From contig NW_024468257.1 in the NCBI RefSeq assembly GCF_002104995.1, positions 744,001 through 808,000 of the forward strand: 64,000 nucleotides of DNA, read 5' to 3'. This DNA is from Linderina pennispora. Taxonomy: Eukaryota; Kickxellomycota; Kickxellomycetes; Kickxellales; Kickxellaceae. A program made the position numbers and the translations under genes. Positions 1 through 12,156 of the stretch are shown piece by piece; positions within the stretch are counted from its first letter, which is position 1, and every line of letters begins with the position of its first letter. The notes beneath the pieces were generated by a model. The model was not told the origin of the DNA and made no database searches. It saw nothing but the letters and a program-made list of their open reading frames with translations.

Positions 1-1140
1 ACTGCTTTTGTTGCCAGCGCATTCTGTGCCTTCGCTCTTGCGCTACCTGCCAAACACTCGACACTCACTTTTCCCACAGCCCTGTTTCGACCCACCGCTG
101 ATCGTACACGTTCCGCTCATTGGGCTGGACGACCATCACCACAACTGCACTACAAGGACAGCGCACACATGGGGAAATATTATTTTCTCAACGATTTGCC
201 GCATGCTTAGCCGATCTCGAACAAGAAAAATTTTGCTCTTTCACATTCGCTGACATCTGCCCGCTGCACACATCCACGCCCCCAAAAAAAGATGCGGGGA
301 GGAGCGCGAGGCTTCAGCGGAGAAATCTCACATGTAATGCACGATGATGCCGCAGAGCAGCTATCTACTTACCCTGAGTTTCCGTATAGACTAAAACCAG
401 CCGCAATGCCATCCGCAATGCTCGTCAGAGACTCATTGGTTGGCAGCTGACTCGGCTCGATCGAGCCGGATTCGATGAGGCCCTCGTATCCAGTTCTGGC
501 GAGCAGGAACCTACAGAAACAAAGAGCTTGAGCAGTGGCATGCCACTTTGCCTGCCCTCCATGTGTCGGCAGCATCGCCAAGGTTTCCACGTCAGCCACC
601 TACCTGTGCAGGTCCCCCACCAGCGACGACAGCGAGGCGAACGATGCTGCAATCGTGTTGAATTCCACCTGCTTGGCTCGGGGAACCGACGCTGGCTCCG
701 CAGCTGGCGCATCAATAAGATAGTCCGACCTGTGCACGCCAATAACGGCCGGTTTTTCGACATTCAGCTCGCGCTGATCCAAGTACATCTTGAACACCCT
801 GGCAGTAAACTCATCGGCGCTGCCCAGGCTCTCGAGTGTGCTGACCAGAAACTCGTGGTCGTTGGCAATCCGATGGAACAGCTGGTTCAGAATTGGCTGC
901 AGCTGGACGACCCTCTCGAACTCGGTGCGAGGAATCGGGCTGGGTGCAAGTGCTACTGGTGCTGGCGTCAGCGCAGCCTTGAGCCACGGGGCATCAGCGC
1001 CACTGAGCTGGGGCGCCCGCAGCACAACGCCATGCGAGGCCTGCCAGTCAACAGCAAGGTCGATAAAGGGCTGCAGCTTGCTGACATCCTGGGCGTACGT
1101 GGGCCGGTTGGCAAGGAACTCTCGGGTGGTGCTGCTCATT
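1..1140 (-). CDS. GSH2: glutathione synthetase, 5' part (gene leaves window)
   Basis: ATP-dependent joining of gamma-glutamylcysteine and glycine, the last step of glutathione synthesis in the cytosol. Three exons are visible on the minus strand: 1140 to about 604, about 511 to 373, and 149 to 69. Exon 1 carries family blocks around LAVDWQASHGVVLR, PIPRTEFERVVQLQPILNQL, ANDHEFL and the substrate-site segment QVEFNTIAASF. Exon 3 reads AVVVMVVQPNERNVYDQRW, the conserved E-R-N..D-Q-R block. Introns have GTAGGT, GTAAGT and GTGAGT donors; phases match at the 372/150 junction. The start at 1140 (MSSTTREFL) is preferred to the in-frame ATG at 1193 because it sits just before the conserved N-terminal helix. 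A fourth exon should start within or left of the first 60 bases; I could not place it. ATP-grasp and C-terminal parts lie outside. Identification is secure. Confidence 0.88.
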
Positions 1141-1380
1141 TGTCGAATGCGGTAAAGTAAATTGGTGCGATTGCAAAGTTGATTCAGAAACATGAAGTAG
1201 AAAGCAGTTTACAGTGCAGTGCACAAAGAGCAGCAGACAGTCGGTCGCCTCAAATAGGGCCAGCATATTTGTCAGCCAGCCCAGGTCCAGCGGTGGGATC
1301 ATCGTGACAAATCAACCGGATCCGGGGACCAGTATAGGGGTTGCTGCGTGATATGCAAAATGAAATGCAGCGATGATGCC

Positions 1381-4028
1381 TTACATTCTGCGGCTGCGCT
1401 GGAGCAGGTACCCAAAGTACGATAGCGGCAGCTTGTCCGCCGGCGTCTCTGCCATAGCAATTTGCTTGCCGTCAGACGTCGCAACCTGGACCTCCGCGGG
1501 CTGACTTTCCTCAATCCGCCGACCAAACCGCTTCAGGCAGATTTGCGACAAGTCGAATTGCATTTTCTCCTCCAGACTACTGACCAGTGTCTCCAGCAGT
1601 TGCCTTGGCACATAGCTTAGCAGCGTGAACGAATCCTCAAACACCACAATGGCCTCCTTGAACATACCCGCGCTGACTAGCCCATCGGCCATAGTCGCGA
1701 ACGTGTAGATATCAGGCCTGGTGACAGGCAGAAAGTCCTTGAACTCTGGCGCCTCAAGCAGAGGCTACGGGACGTCCGACCATGAAGGAGTACGCCTTGA
1801 TGGCCTGCTCAGGTAGGCCTGCGGCAATGAACCCATGGATTAGGGCGTTGAATGTGATGCAGGACAGCGGAACATTGCGGGTTGCCAGCTCATCCAAGAC
1901 ATCGGTTGCGCCGGCATAGTCGAAGCTGCTGATGTACGACCGGATCAACGCCCGGAACGTCTGGGCAGTGGGCTCCATGCCTTCGGTCTTGGCGAGATAG
2001 TCGTAAACCCGCTGCGTGGTATCGTAGTCCCGTATCTGAGCCGATATTGAGATCGCCATATTGAACAGAAACTGCTTTACAGGCAGCCCGTTTTCCGACG
2101 AACTGAGCAAGTCGTCAACACAGGTACGGAAGTTTGCTGTAAAGAGTTCAAACTCTGCATCTGTGGGGAAACCTGCACCAAGCCGAGTAATTGCCATGGG
2201 TCCGTTCTGGATCGCACGTACCCGCTTGCGAGCAATATTGGAAGACTGGAACAACACAGCCACTAGCGGCATCATGCTGGTCGGCGCCAGCAACCGCAGC
2301 TCCGAGAACGCCGAAAACATACCGCTGTAGTTGTTCGCCCTGCCTTGGTGGATTATATCCACAAGCAACGAGTCGAACTGTTCGAACCCCTCCAGGCTAG
2401 GCGACACTCGGTCAAGCGGATAGGCGCTGCGGTATATGGCTTCAGCTAGCAACATATATGTTGACCAGTCGGGCACAATATTGTCCTCTGTCGACGATCC
2501 TGTGGTACAGCGATAGTGCCCTGTCCATTAGTCCCGCTTTGCCATACCGTGCCATCAGCAGCCCGACTGTGCGCATGTTTGGCTGAGCAATTGGATGCTG
2601 CCGCAGGTCCTCCAACACGCTCTCAGCATGCGCCTAACTTGTTGGCACGCACAAAGTAATCAATGAAGGCACTAAACACCGGTGTCGTCATCATGCTCTG
2701 CGCCTGCTTGTGTGAGGTGATCAGCCGGTACAAGTTCAGCATATGGGAGACGTCAGGCTGGATCTGGGCATGGACCTTTAGCAGGATAGCAAATGTTGTG
2801 TAGCTAATTGCGACTTTGCGGGCCAGGAACTTTTCCAAGGCGGCGAACAGAAAGTCGTAGTTGCTGCTCAACCCCGCTATCTGTAGCAGCTGATTCAAGA
2901 CGCCTATGTGCTGTTCTGCAGGGGTTTTACTGGTTATTAGCAGATCCAGGAGCTCGTCCACTAGTGCCAACAGCTCGCCATTGTTGAGATATCCCGACTG
3001 TAGTCCCTCCCTCGATAACTTTCGTATACGTGTGCGGAGTCAACTGTACTCGGTGTGCATCGCTCGTCCGCAGCATATCAAACAGTTCCACGGCCTTGTC
3101 TGGACGTCCAGCGCCAAAATATGCCGCCAATAATTGCCGTATCACAGCCGCTGACAATACATCCTTGGTTGTCGTGCCAGGCAGCTTGTTGTAGTTTTCG
3201 ATTGCTGTAAATACCTGCCGATGCATGCCTCTCTCGTTCAGTGCTCGTAGGTACAGGCTGAACGCCAGAGTGTCGGTGATTGGGCTGCCCATCCGAGCAA
3301 AGTCGTCATATATCTGAATGATCAGGTCGAAGCGGCTGCTGTAATACAGCGACGAGCGCGAGAAGTTAAGCTCGGTTATCAACAGAATCGCATACGTAGG
3401 GCGAATCTGTGGTATAAGTTGCTGCGAGTTAGAGCTAACACGGATCTTCTTGTACTGTGCCAACGCTTTGGCCAGGAATCTCTGATGCATCCGTCGAGCT
3501 GAGCGCCGGCTCGGCTGTTATATCGAGAAAACGAATCAGGGCAGTTGTCAGGCTGCATATCGGCGATTTTGCTCAAACTCAGCTAGTGTAGTCTCGAGTT
3601 CCCGCACCATTACATGTCGTCGAACAAGTGTAGAACCATGGGCTGCTTCATCATAATCCTCACGGTGGAGCTGTTGGATCTTCTGCGTCAAGTGGAACCG
3701 AATGCGATGTTTTCCTTGCTGTCTTCGCCAGTCGCTATCTTTTCCTCTCAGGCTTGTTCAATCGCCAGTGATGCGATCCAGGAAGGTGCTGAACCTCCTT
3801 GTCCAACAGCTGCGTGATTTCTGGGCTTATATATGGGTCTATGGCGTGGATCAAGGGCTGTGCGTTGTTCTGCTGTGCTGGTACTTCGCTGTCTAGCGGC
3901 ATTCGCAGCCTTGTGCGCCCGGCGCCAAGCGGCAGCTGTGTGTAAACACGCTGGCAGCGTACAGGCACCAGTTTAGGAATGCTTTTGGACCGCACGCATT
4001 TGCATGCTGTCGCCAGTGTAGAATGCAT
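1381..4028 (-). CDS. mitochondrial pentatricopeptide-repeat protein (frame broken)
   Basis: One long helical-repeat protein read in several minus-strand frames: 4028-3735, about 3755-3555, 3490-3010, 3000-2623, 2476-1754 and 1692-1381. The N terminus (MHSTLATACKCVRSKSIPK, rich in Arg/Lys and hydroxylated residues) looks like a mitochondrial presequence. Helical pairs of PPR type are clear, for example TFRALIRSYISSFDYAGATD, TFNALIHGFIAAGLPEQAIK and DIYTFATMADGLVSAGMFKE. Such proteins bind organelle RNA in processing or translation. Breaks look like single-base shifts: removing one G from the G-rich run near 3005 restores reading from TKVIEGG into ELLALVDELLDLL. The specific RNA target or orthologue is not recognisable. 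Sequence error or early decay could both explain the breaks; continued protein sense on both sides favours error. Confidence 0.7.
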
Positions 4029-5293
4029 TCAGTGGCAAGGTAATTGAGATAAATAGCTGAAGGAAAAACTACAGTGATGAGAGGAGGCACCAAGTCCAGC
4101 ATGAAATCAACAATGATTACTGAAAAGGATGATCTGACTGATTTAATATTACTGGAGATTAGCACTTGGGAAGCTGCTGTCGAATGCGTGTGGACAATAT
4201 GCCCTAAGCAGGCACAGTTCTGCACCACTTGCTCTGTGTACTCACATTACACAGCCTTGGAAGAACCGCCTCATGATGAACAATAGATCGAACTGTGGTT
4301 ATAGACCGCTAGTACTAGTATGTGGAATACCAGGGTTAACATGCACTATTCTTGGAGCACCAATGATCTGTAACTGTTTCAAAAATACCATGCTGTATTG
4401 ATTGTACCTTGCTAGGTTTCATGGCCGTTTCAAAACAAGACTGCCAAGATACGCGCAGTCCTATGGCGTCCCATGCAAATAGGGCGTATGTTCGACAATG
4501 AAAAGCATACTCCTACCGGAGCTGTGTATGGTACTGGAAGCAGCAGCATTGCGAGTGGCCGTGCGATATCCACCGGTGTTACAAAGCGGAAAACACAACG
4601 TATACATATCCGGGTTGTTTTCATGTGCAAGTATCAATAACCACAACAATAGTCTGTAGATGGCGTGGTTGACTGTAAGGGCAAGATTCCTGTATATACG
4701 AGGTGTCGAATACACAAGGTGGAAGGCTCTGCTAGTATCGTCTTATCAACGCGATCGTTCAAACTGATTCTCAATTGATATTCTCCGGCATGTGAAGCTC
4801 GGCATTTTGCGTCCTGTTGAGATCCAGCAGACGCAAATGCAGCACTGGCCATGAGGGAGGGGCTTCTGAGAATATCGTATCAGAGCAACGCAGTTTGGCC
4901 ATACCAAGGAGCGCCAAGGATTGTCAACGCAATTTCGAATCGGCCGAAAATTGTTCACCGCATGCCACAATGAATTATGCTGGGCCTAGGGCATGTGCAA
5001 AAACATATTGGCTATGAGAAAATATATGTAGGCTTGCCGGCCAAGAACCGGCCAGTTCCACTGCGAACCGGCCAGGAAATCCCAGCAGCAAAAATAGCAG
5101 GCGCGGATCCATCAGAAAAAATTTGGACTGTTTTGATTAGCAGACTCTTTATCGGGGGTTTATCTCTCAAGCGATGCGGTTTACGCAGTCCATTCATGGT
5201 TCATTTAAAATGAACACGGTTTCCCAGACCGTTGCGTTGCACTTTCAGGCTCCACACTATTTTCTCCACCATTTATGCCTATCTCCACTCGCT
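4029..5293. other. intergenic, no gene supported
   Basis: No ORF with recognisable protein sense on either strand. Near 5033-5075 three copies of a CCGGCCA-containing motif occur within about 45 bases, a possible binding-site cluster. The right end is the probable promoter of the decayed orphan gene that follows. Confidence 0.5.
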
Positions 5294-6455
5294 ATGCTCA
5301 CTGTCTTCGTCCCTATCCACGTTAATCGCCGCTGCATCTATCCGTGCTTCATTGATAACGAAACGCAGTTCATCGACGTCGACAGCGAGCAGCAGGCGGT
5401 CCGACACCAGAGCTCGTCCAACAAACCATTTATTGTGTTCGCAAGAGACTTCTTCACAGTCTACAACATTCCTGGCGGCCCATCAAAGTGCGACTACATA
5501 TCCCGAAACTACATCAGTTTGGCGATTTACTTCGGCTTCGTGGACAAGTTCAGATGGGCCAACCTATCTCAACGCAATGGCTTGCTTTACTACCCCGAAC
5601 CCCCTGTTATCTATTTTGCCCACATTGACAGCGTCGGAGAGCTGAACGTCGGTTTGCTCAACGACAACACGATTGTATTCCGCTACAGGAACAGGGACCT
5701 TTTGCGTTTCGCTAAGACTACTAGGGCCGCAAAAGGATGCTGCAATAACTACTTCATTTTATATGAGGAGGGCGTATACCAGTGCTTCAATGTCGGCAAG
5801 GCCGATGATGGCTGCAGCCCTATGCCCACCCCCAGATGCTTCGCCTATTATCGGCCACAGGACGGATTTTGCCGCTAGCAGCGCATTTGACGAGAAAGAG
5901 AGTGGCCGTTCTGAGGATTGCCAGCCGCCCACGCGCTTGCTGGATAATGAGTTTATGCTGATGGATATGAACGCGAACGAGGTTCATGATGGAGACAGGT
6001 TTGTCCTTGTGGTTTCGAATCGTGGTGACTATGACGATGACTCGGATGACTCGGATGACAGTGACAGCGATGATGGCGATAGCCAGCACTTTAAAGGCGA
6101 CACTGCTGGGATCCATGTCGTCGACCGTACACTCATGGCTCGCCCCGGCACCGGCAATATCTTTACCAGTCGAAACCGTGCAGGGCATAGTCTACCTGAA
6201 GTACAACGGGCAATATTTATGCTGCCCTGAGGATGACGCATACGCAATCTGCCTTTGTTCCCCATCTTCCACAGCGAACAGAGCGCCTTCAGATTAATTA
6301 TGACCGGGGTGATATTATACTGACCAAGTGGGATGGGATCGCTGTATGTTACCTGCGATTGGGCTAGTGAATCCGTCGGCTTTATCGGGCTTGATGGCGA
6401 GGGTCACCGCTGGTGTTCAAAAGATGCATTACGGATTCATATCGACAAGGTTTAG
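5294..6455 (+). pseudogene. decayed copy of orphan gene family (paralogue at 20895-22013)
   Basis: The start MLTVFVPIHVNRR aligns with MFTVFVPAHVNRD of the intact copy at 20895, and similarity continues over the whole length: CDYISRNYI, the YFAHIDSVG/YFVHEDNIG region, CCNNYF/CCNHCF, PTRLLDNEF/PRRLLNGEF, an acidic D/S run, NGQYLCCP and finally QINYD. Reading requires at least three frame changes: near 5790-5880, near 6150-6190 and near 6345. A region of about 30 residues after CFNVGKAD is disturbed and the tail after WASESVGFIGL ends at a TAG at 6453-6455. The several independent breaks plus in-frame stop make this a pseudogene rather than a gene with a simple sequencing error. Function of the family is unknown. 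Confidence 0.75.
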
Positions 6456-6873
6456 GATGATTTCAATATTTATTATTAGCAATGCAATTTTTTTATTTAG
6501 ATTTCGCCCACACTCGCTTTTACGTTCAGCATTGCTTAATTTTGTCCTTTCGAAGCGGCTTAATCGATGCATAGTTGATAGGGCTTGGGCCAGAACTGCA
6601 TGTACTATTAGGTAAGCATAGGAGATCATAAAATTCCACTTGATGTAGCACTATTTAGCAGCTGATTGACATCATTAAAATATTACTGGATAGGTCGACA
6701 CGATTGTCCTGTGGCGCTAGAAAATACCAGCATTAACTCATATGCTATCTGGCTACCATTTAGAGCAGCTGTTCCAATGCTACTGGCCACTAGTCAGAGC
6801 ATGCTTGACATTATTCTGAGTTATAAACTCCTACAATCTGGAGAAGCTCACTCGTATAATAGCAGGTATGTTC
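6456..6873. other. intergenic, no gene supported
   Basis: AT-rich DNA between the decayed orphan copy and the F-box relic. Only short ORFs without family resemblance. Confidence 0.5.
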
Positions 6874-8499
6874 TTATTTAAAACAGGAAATCAACTTGTC
6901 AAGTAGCTGGTTGCCTTGCTGACAGCTTAAAACCTTTCCAGACAAATCGGCAAAGTTTCTGATCTCGTTCATCGCACGCGGATGGGAACACAGACCTTCA
7001 GCAGCGACGGGTGTGTGCAGAACCAAATTGCAGATCCATTTCGCGACATACTGGATATGTCCTCTTATCGTCGATATCAATCGAAACGGACTGAAGGACT
7101 CATACTCAGTGGTTCCAGGGGCAAGTCACAACTGGCACAGCGAGGATGGTAGTCACGTACAGGCTAGCCACGAGCATATGTAGTAGCCGATGGAAAGGCT
7201 CTTGAGGAAGTGGAAGGCGCGACAAGAGAGTGTCAATTGGCTCGAACTCTAGCTTGTTCAGGTTCAGCCTGAGATTCCAGAGATTCGTCCAGTTGATTTC
7301 TGGTAGCATGTACGATGGAATGCTGACTAGAGTGGCCGCCCGAACCATCGAGTCGGCAGGTAGCAGATTGTCATAGGGATTTTCCAAGTAGAGCGGGGCT
7401 GGAGGACCTTCTGTAGGGCATATGCTCAGAACACGTACAGCCCCTGATCACTCTGGGATCTACAAATTCTAAATGGGCCTTCATCTCGGCTATGTGAAGG
7501 GATTCCAACGGTGAGTCGATGAAAGTGGTGTAAAAGTCTGAATAATAGAGGAGAGCATCTAGCGTACTGAGCTTTTGCAGCTTGGGGAAGCTCAAGCCAA
7601 ATCCAGCGAAGCTTTTAGTTCCCATCTCATCTCCTATGTACACGAACTCTAGCGTAAGTTCCACTAGTTCTGGGAATACGATACGTTGCCCATCTGCACC
7701 ATTCCGGAACCAATTCCACTGAAACCCGCGTCCGGCATCAGTTAATCGCAAGCACCGAAGCGCAGAGTTTGGAAGCCGTAGATCTCTCGGAGCGCCAAAA
7801 ACGAACGATGCGTTGATATCCAGCTTGGTGATGTCTTGGCGAAGGAGCCCCAGCGAGGCTGTCAGATACCACTCACGGATATAGACGGTTTTGGAATTGG
7901 CAGTGTAGTGGTTAATCAGCATTGCGCGTAGCGTGATCCCGCAGGTGCCTGGTGGGCCGTCTAACTGGGTAGTCGACATGGCTGACGGAGGGAAGATTGG
8001 AGGTGAGAAGAGAAAAAGCCTGAGCCAATAACGCCAGGGCTGCCCTGTCTCCGTATCCTTGAATGTAAACCGGCCAAGCTTTAGTGTAGTCACTCTGTCC
8101 CAAGCGTACGAGCCAAATCGGAGGGCTTTCCATTGCAGTCGAAAACGAAGAGGTGCCTTTGCCGTCAATGTCGGATATGTAGAGTTCCTCCGTTTTATTA
8201 GACAAGCCCATCGCAGTAATGAAGTTGATGTTGGACACCCATCTGCAGCTGGGGAGACAAGCTTGTACCAGTGTTCTGGTACGGCATTCCGCTTGCATTC
8301 GACTATAGCTGTCCGGCATATGTGCGCAGTAAGATGGAACCTCCACTGGCGACAGACCGAGGCTAATTCTATCATCCTCAGGAATGAACCTACCACCCCT
8401 ACTTCCTCGTGCCCTCCCTTGGACAGCAAGAAGCAAAATGTCCTCCAGTATTCTATCGCAGGCCAAGGAGTTGATAATGGCTACAGTCTTGGGCATCAT
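6874..8499 (-). pseudogene. F-box/LRR-like protein, frame broken
   Basis: Minus-strand protein sense runs through four segments: 8499 to about 8425 (MMPKTVAIINSLACDRILED, an F-box-like start), about 8425-7371 (LRMIELASVCRQWRFHLT, the second half of an F-box, then irregular leucine-rich segments), 7387-7106, and about 7125-6874 (RLISTIRGHIQYVAKWICN, a tail typical of fungal F-box proteins). Joins need one-base shifts near 8425, 7380 and 7125. F-box proteins bring substrates to SCF ubiquitin ligases; here the repeat part would choose the substrate. Such families expand and decay quickly in fungi, so a true pseudogene is as likely as sequence error. The segment 8429-7371 alone is 352 residues without a stop. 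Confidence 0.6.
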
Positions 8500-9317
8500 A
8501 TTCTTGATAGCTGTTGAAGTAAATGAGTGAGAAAGCCGAGAATGCAAGTTGAAGAAATATGTGTTTGCACTGGAGGAAATGGTGCCCTTAGCGTCTTTTA
8601 ACAGAGGGCCAAGGCACTCTGTCTTACTGCTGCATCTTGCAGCTGAAGAATGTATACTACACCAACAAGAGGTTTGGACGCGTGACCCAAGAACAGCGAT
8701 GCTTTATGCCATGGGATGAGAGTGGTTTGCAGCAGTAGTATTCTGGCTGGCCAGCATGTAGCAGCATTAGAGGCGACCTTCCCATTGTCTAATGTATTTT
8801 AGCATTGTCTGCTTGAATACTCCACTGTTGCAGCCACTGTTGAGGATGTTTCCCGGAAAGCATAATTGGTTGTCAAAATGTGTCTCTTTCAGCCAACCAG
8901 CGTTTATAATTTTGACAAGTAGGAACAAATAGTACTGGGGGCATCGCGTCCTAAGTCTGCGCGCAGCAGCAGCTGCAGAAGAGGAATCTATCATTATTAA
9001 GGCTGGGTCAACCACCATCATCAAATTCAAGTATGCGAGCTACATGCATTTCTCTAGACAAGTTCTCCAATGAGCCTAAGGTACCAATACATATGTATAC
9101 ATTATGTTGAAATGTTCTCTACTAGGAATGCCCTCCTACCTTTCTCTGGCGAGCTTCCACTCACAGCAGAGCTGCTTAGAATTATTTAAAACTTCAACTG
9201 CACTATTTTGTTACCACGTATTTGAATGTAGACACCTTGTAAGCCAATGTGATATCTGGACAGGTAAAGGGCTATGCCACTTAGGAAAGGCTTGCTGTGT
9301 ACACAATCAATTGTTTG
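8500..9317. other. intergenic, no gene supported
   Basis: Probable promoter of the F-box relic followed by non-coding DNA. A short minus-strand ORF at 8767-9030 with an alanine run has no recognisable family. Confidence 0.45.
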
Positions 9318-9489
9318 TGTTAACCTTCAGAGAGTCCAGTAGTTATGAGCCATATGGAATGAATATGACTAGAGATTAATAAGGTGAAAAAAGGAGGATA
9401 GGGCCGTTCCGGACCCACAATGTTTATATAGGTGGGGATTTGTATCTGCACATGGTGGCGAAGGGCATGGGGTTGCCCGAATGTCAGCA
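9318..9489. repeat. dispersed repeat copy 1 (LTR-like, TG...CA ends)
   Basis: About 172 bp strongly similar (roughly 80-85% by eye, differences mostly transitions) to 33391-33559 in the same orientation. The copy starts TGTTAACC and ends in a TG...CA-type boundary. On the minus strand it contains a CCTATATAAAC TATA-like motif, as expected of an LTR promoter. No matching target duplication was found (TTTG versus GTCT), so a solo LTR is likely but unproven. Confidence 0.55.
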
Positions 9490-10024
9490 GTCTTAAAGCA
9501 TAGAAATTTAATTGGACTGGTATATGTAGCACGTTGAGTACAGGGTAATGGTGGTAGTGGTACCCATGTCAGCAGCAGAAACAGTATAGTCAGTCCAGCC
9601 AGTCTAATCACCGGCTGCAGCAAGAGGTCACCCAAGTTCAACAGTATACCTGGACACCGCTAGCTAATTATACAGATCCGCTCACAGTTTATCACAGCTA
9701 TACTTCTCTCTTTTAGATAGACAACCGTAGAGCCGATTTCTGACACCCTGCTTGTGCAAAGAGTGGATGCATGTAGATCTAAAAATAGCTTTTTTGATGC
9801 CTTGATGTCACATTGACAACCCACCCCTTTTCTCACAGGTAAGGATCTTGGATACCGGGCGGTGATCTGGACTCGTCTTCCTGCTCTAAAAATACATCCA
9901 GTCATGGCTAAAAGATATCTCGCCAGACATGGTATAAAATATGAGCCGAGGAATCCGATTCAGCAACCAGCATACAACAACACAGCCAAAGACATCATTC
10001 CATACCAAAGGTCAAACACCAAAC
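9490..10024. promoter_or_regulatory. upstream region of the CBM96-like gene, TATA box at 9933-9939
   Basis: TATAAAA at 9933-9939 stands about 90 bases before the ATG at 10025, the spacing seen before other secreted-protein genes of this window. No other gene is supported in the interval. Confidence 0.55.
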
Positions 10025-10600
10025 ATGCAGTTCTTCGCCACTACCGTCGCCTTCCTCGCCGCTGCCATGACTACCTCTGCCGCGCCTGCATTTGGTAGCA
10101 GTTTCACTATCTCTGCATCCAAGGATGCTACAATTGGGATGAGCCAGAACAGTTACTACACCGCCCAGGGCACGGCAAAGACACTTGACGCGTCCAACAA
10201 ACCTGACAACGTTTCCGAGATCCTGATCGGGTTCTCTCTGCCAGATCAGGCGGTGCAGAACTCCAACTACATCACAAAGTGCACACTGGACTTGCCGTTC
10301 TTCCAGACTCCGGGACATGGGCTGACCAAGATCATGGCTATCCGTGCAGAGGGCAGCTGGGACGAAGCGCGTGTTTCTGGAGCCAACAAGCCTGCCAAGG
10401 TTGGTGACTATAGTGAGTATACTATTGACTCAAATGAGGACTTCAGGCTGGATGTTACAGCCATGTGCAAGGAGGCTGGGAGCCAAGGCGGTGAGCTCTC
10501 GTTCTACATCGCCAGCCCCGACGTCCCGTACGCTGCTACGTCGCGTGAGGGTGGTCGGCCTGCAGCCCTGGACTTCGAGGTCTATTTCCCAGGCAACTGA
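10025..10600 (+). CDS. secreted DNRLRE/CBM96-like protein
   Basis: 191 residues in one exon. The first 20 or so (MQFFATTVAFLAAAMTTSAA) form a signal peptide with an AAP-type cleavage site. The rest resembles the DNRLRE / CBM96-like beta-sandwich: FTISASKDATIG at the start, a central ILIGFSLPDQ strand, W-D-E-A-R-V-SGANKP (matching the usual W.E..V.W.N.P), FRLDVTAMCKEA and a final strand ALDFEVYFPGN. Proteins of this type are cell-surface or secreted carbohydrate-binding or adhesive modules; no catalytic residues are seen. The in-frame ATG at 9941 lies upstream of the signal peptide and overlaps the TATA region, so 10025 is the start. Family call is by pattern only. Confidence 0.75.
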   Translation: MQFFATTVAFLAAAMTTSAAPAFGSSFTISASKDATIGMSQNSYYTAQGTAKTLDASNKPDNVSEILIGFSLPDQAVQNSNYITKCTLDLPFFQTPGHGLTKIMAIRAEGSWDEARVSGANKPAKVGDYSEYTIDSNEDFRLDVTAMCKEAGSQGGELSFYIASPDVPYAATSREGGRPAALDFEVYFPGN

Positions 10601-11602
10601 GGCCATCCACATAGATATATACTGCTCTCTGTAATTCCAAAAAAAGAAACCATGTATATTTCAATACAGGTTCGTTTCCAAACTGCACGTGTGCATTTTG
10701 CAGTGGTGGCGCTGCTGTCGTTGGCGAGCGCTGAAAATCAGATCAAGGATTACCTCATCTTGAATCGCCAGGAACGACGCGATGTGCTTTGCAAGCGCCA
10801 TTCCATACCGAGGAGGTGGAGGGACCCGTCTGCGCATATTTTGTTGGGCGCTGTCGTATCGCCAGCAATATAGATGGGTGACGTTGAAAGCACGTAAGGC
10901 AAGGAGAAAAGCCGCAGCTCGAGTACGGCGTATGGAGGGGCATCCGAGTCCTGGGCGGAGAGGACACCAATCCTTCCTCCCAAACAGGCGCATGAGAGGA
11001 ACCGGAAGGCAGAGAGTAAAATCTGGAGATATCCCATTTGCCAGGAGAACGCCGCATGCACACCGAATCAGCCGGGGTATTTGGCCCGTGGACCGATGCC
11101 AGCAGGCAGCAAGATAAAAGGAAAAAAGGATGGCCACAGTGCCAATCTGTGACTGGGCGCTGCAGCGAGTGCCATTGAGAGGCAGAGCGTCATTGATAAG
11201 CTCGGGGCTCACGTCCAAGCCGATCTGCCTAAAACTCCAGGTGGCAGTGAGAGCAGCAGAGCGGTTTGGTGGGAAGAAAAAAAGGGGGAGAGCCGCCTAC
11301 TGCGAAGCTCGGGCTGGCGCTAATGGACCACCGATCTGTGAGACTGGAAGAAGCAGTTTTTGGGACAAGGAGTTTTTTAGCCAGCTGGTCAGAAACCTGC
11401 CAAGTGGAACTTCTCAATACGCCCACCGCCCCCTTAGAATCGGGTTTCTCTCTCAATCGCCTCTGCCCCAAAGATAAACGCGAAGGTAGCTTTGTTATTG
11501 TTTCTGGCATAGAAGGGCGTTCGGAGGCGAGAGATAACAGGCGGCTTTTTGGATTCAGGAGGAGGGAGAGGCCCGAGCAAAAGCGAGCGAGGTCGCGAGT
11601 AT
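10601..11602. other. intergenic, no gene supported
   Basis: Overlapping ORFs on both strands (for example 10661-11218 minus) have atypical composition and no family resemblance. Probably the far upstream region of ACC1. Confidence 0.45.
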
Positions 11603-12156
11603 TATAAAGTTGTGGTAGCGTTCGGTGCAAGGAGCCGCAATAAAAAGAGACTGGGCACTTGATACACAATTTTATACCTCTTCTTCCTATTTGTCTACTT
11701 TTTGCACCTCTTCCTTCTACATTATTCTTTTGTTTTCTCCATCTTCAACAAAACATCACTTTTTCGCACAGGCTGTAAGCATCGCAATGAAAAAAGGACC
11801 AGGGTGGTAGAAGGGGAAGGACGGGGAGGAAGAGCAAGTAGTGGTGGTGGTCCTTTCGTCCCTCTCCCCCAGCCCTCTTTATATCCTTGACTCATGGAGA
11901 CTCTGGCATGTGAAAGCATCGGTACTAACCAAAAGAATTTCCCTATCCCAAAAAACCGTCTTGCGACGCTGGCACGCTTTTAGACTATACTCTGTTTTGG
12001 CTTGTGAAAGAAACCGATCAAAAACAGCCTCTACGTTATTTCTTGTTTCGGGCAAGGCCACTTGAACAGCGCTTCCGGGATACTTCCAGCAAAAGGAGCA
12101 GAACAAGATTCGACTTGGTCCACAGCAAAATCAGCTCTTGAAAAGATACTGACGAA
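11603..12156 (+). promoter_or_regulatory. ACC1 promoter and long leader
   Basis: TATAAAG at 11603-11609 is followed by a pyrimidine-rich tract (11640-11760) typical of fungal transcription start zones. If this TATA box is used the leader is about 500 nt. It contains the small upstream ORF MKKGPGW (ATG at 11787). No independent gene is supported. Confidence 0.45.

Noticed and set aside
528-1160. 210-residue plus-strand ORF
   Set aside because: Antisense shadow of glutathione synthetase exon 1, which has clear family blocks on the minus strand.
8059-8517. 152-residue plus-strand ORF
   Set aside because: Antisense of the F-box relic; no protein sense.
10661-11218. 185-residue minus-strand ORF with an F-box-like DEVILDLIF segment
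   Set aside because: Three overlapping frames look equally good, composition is atypical and no second half of an F-box or promoter is seen.
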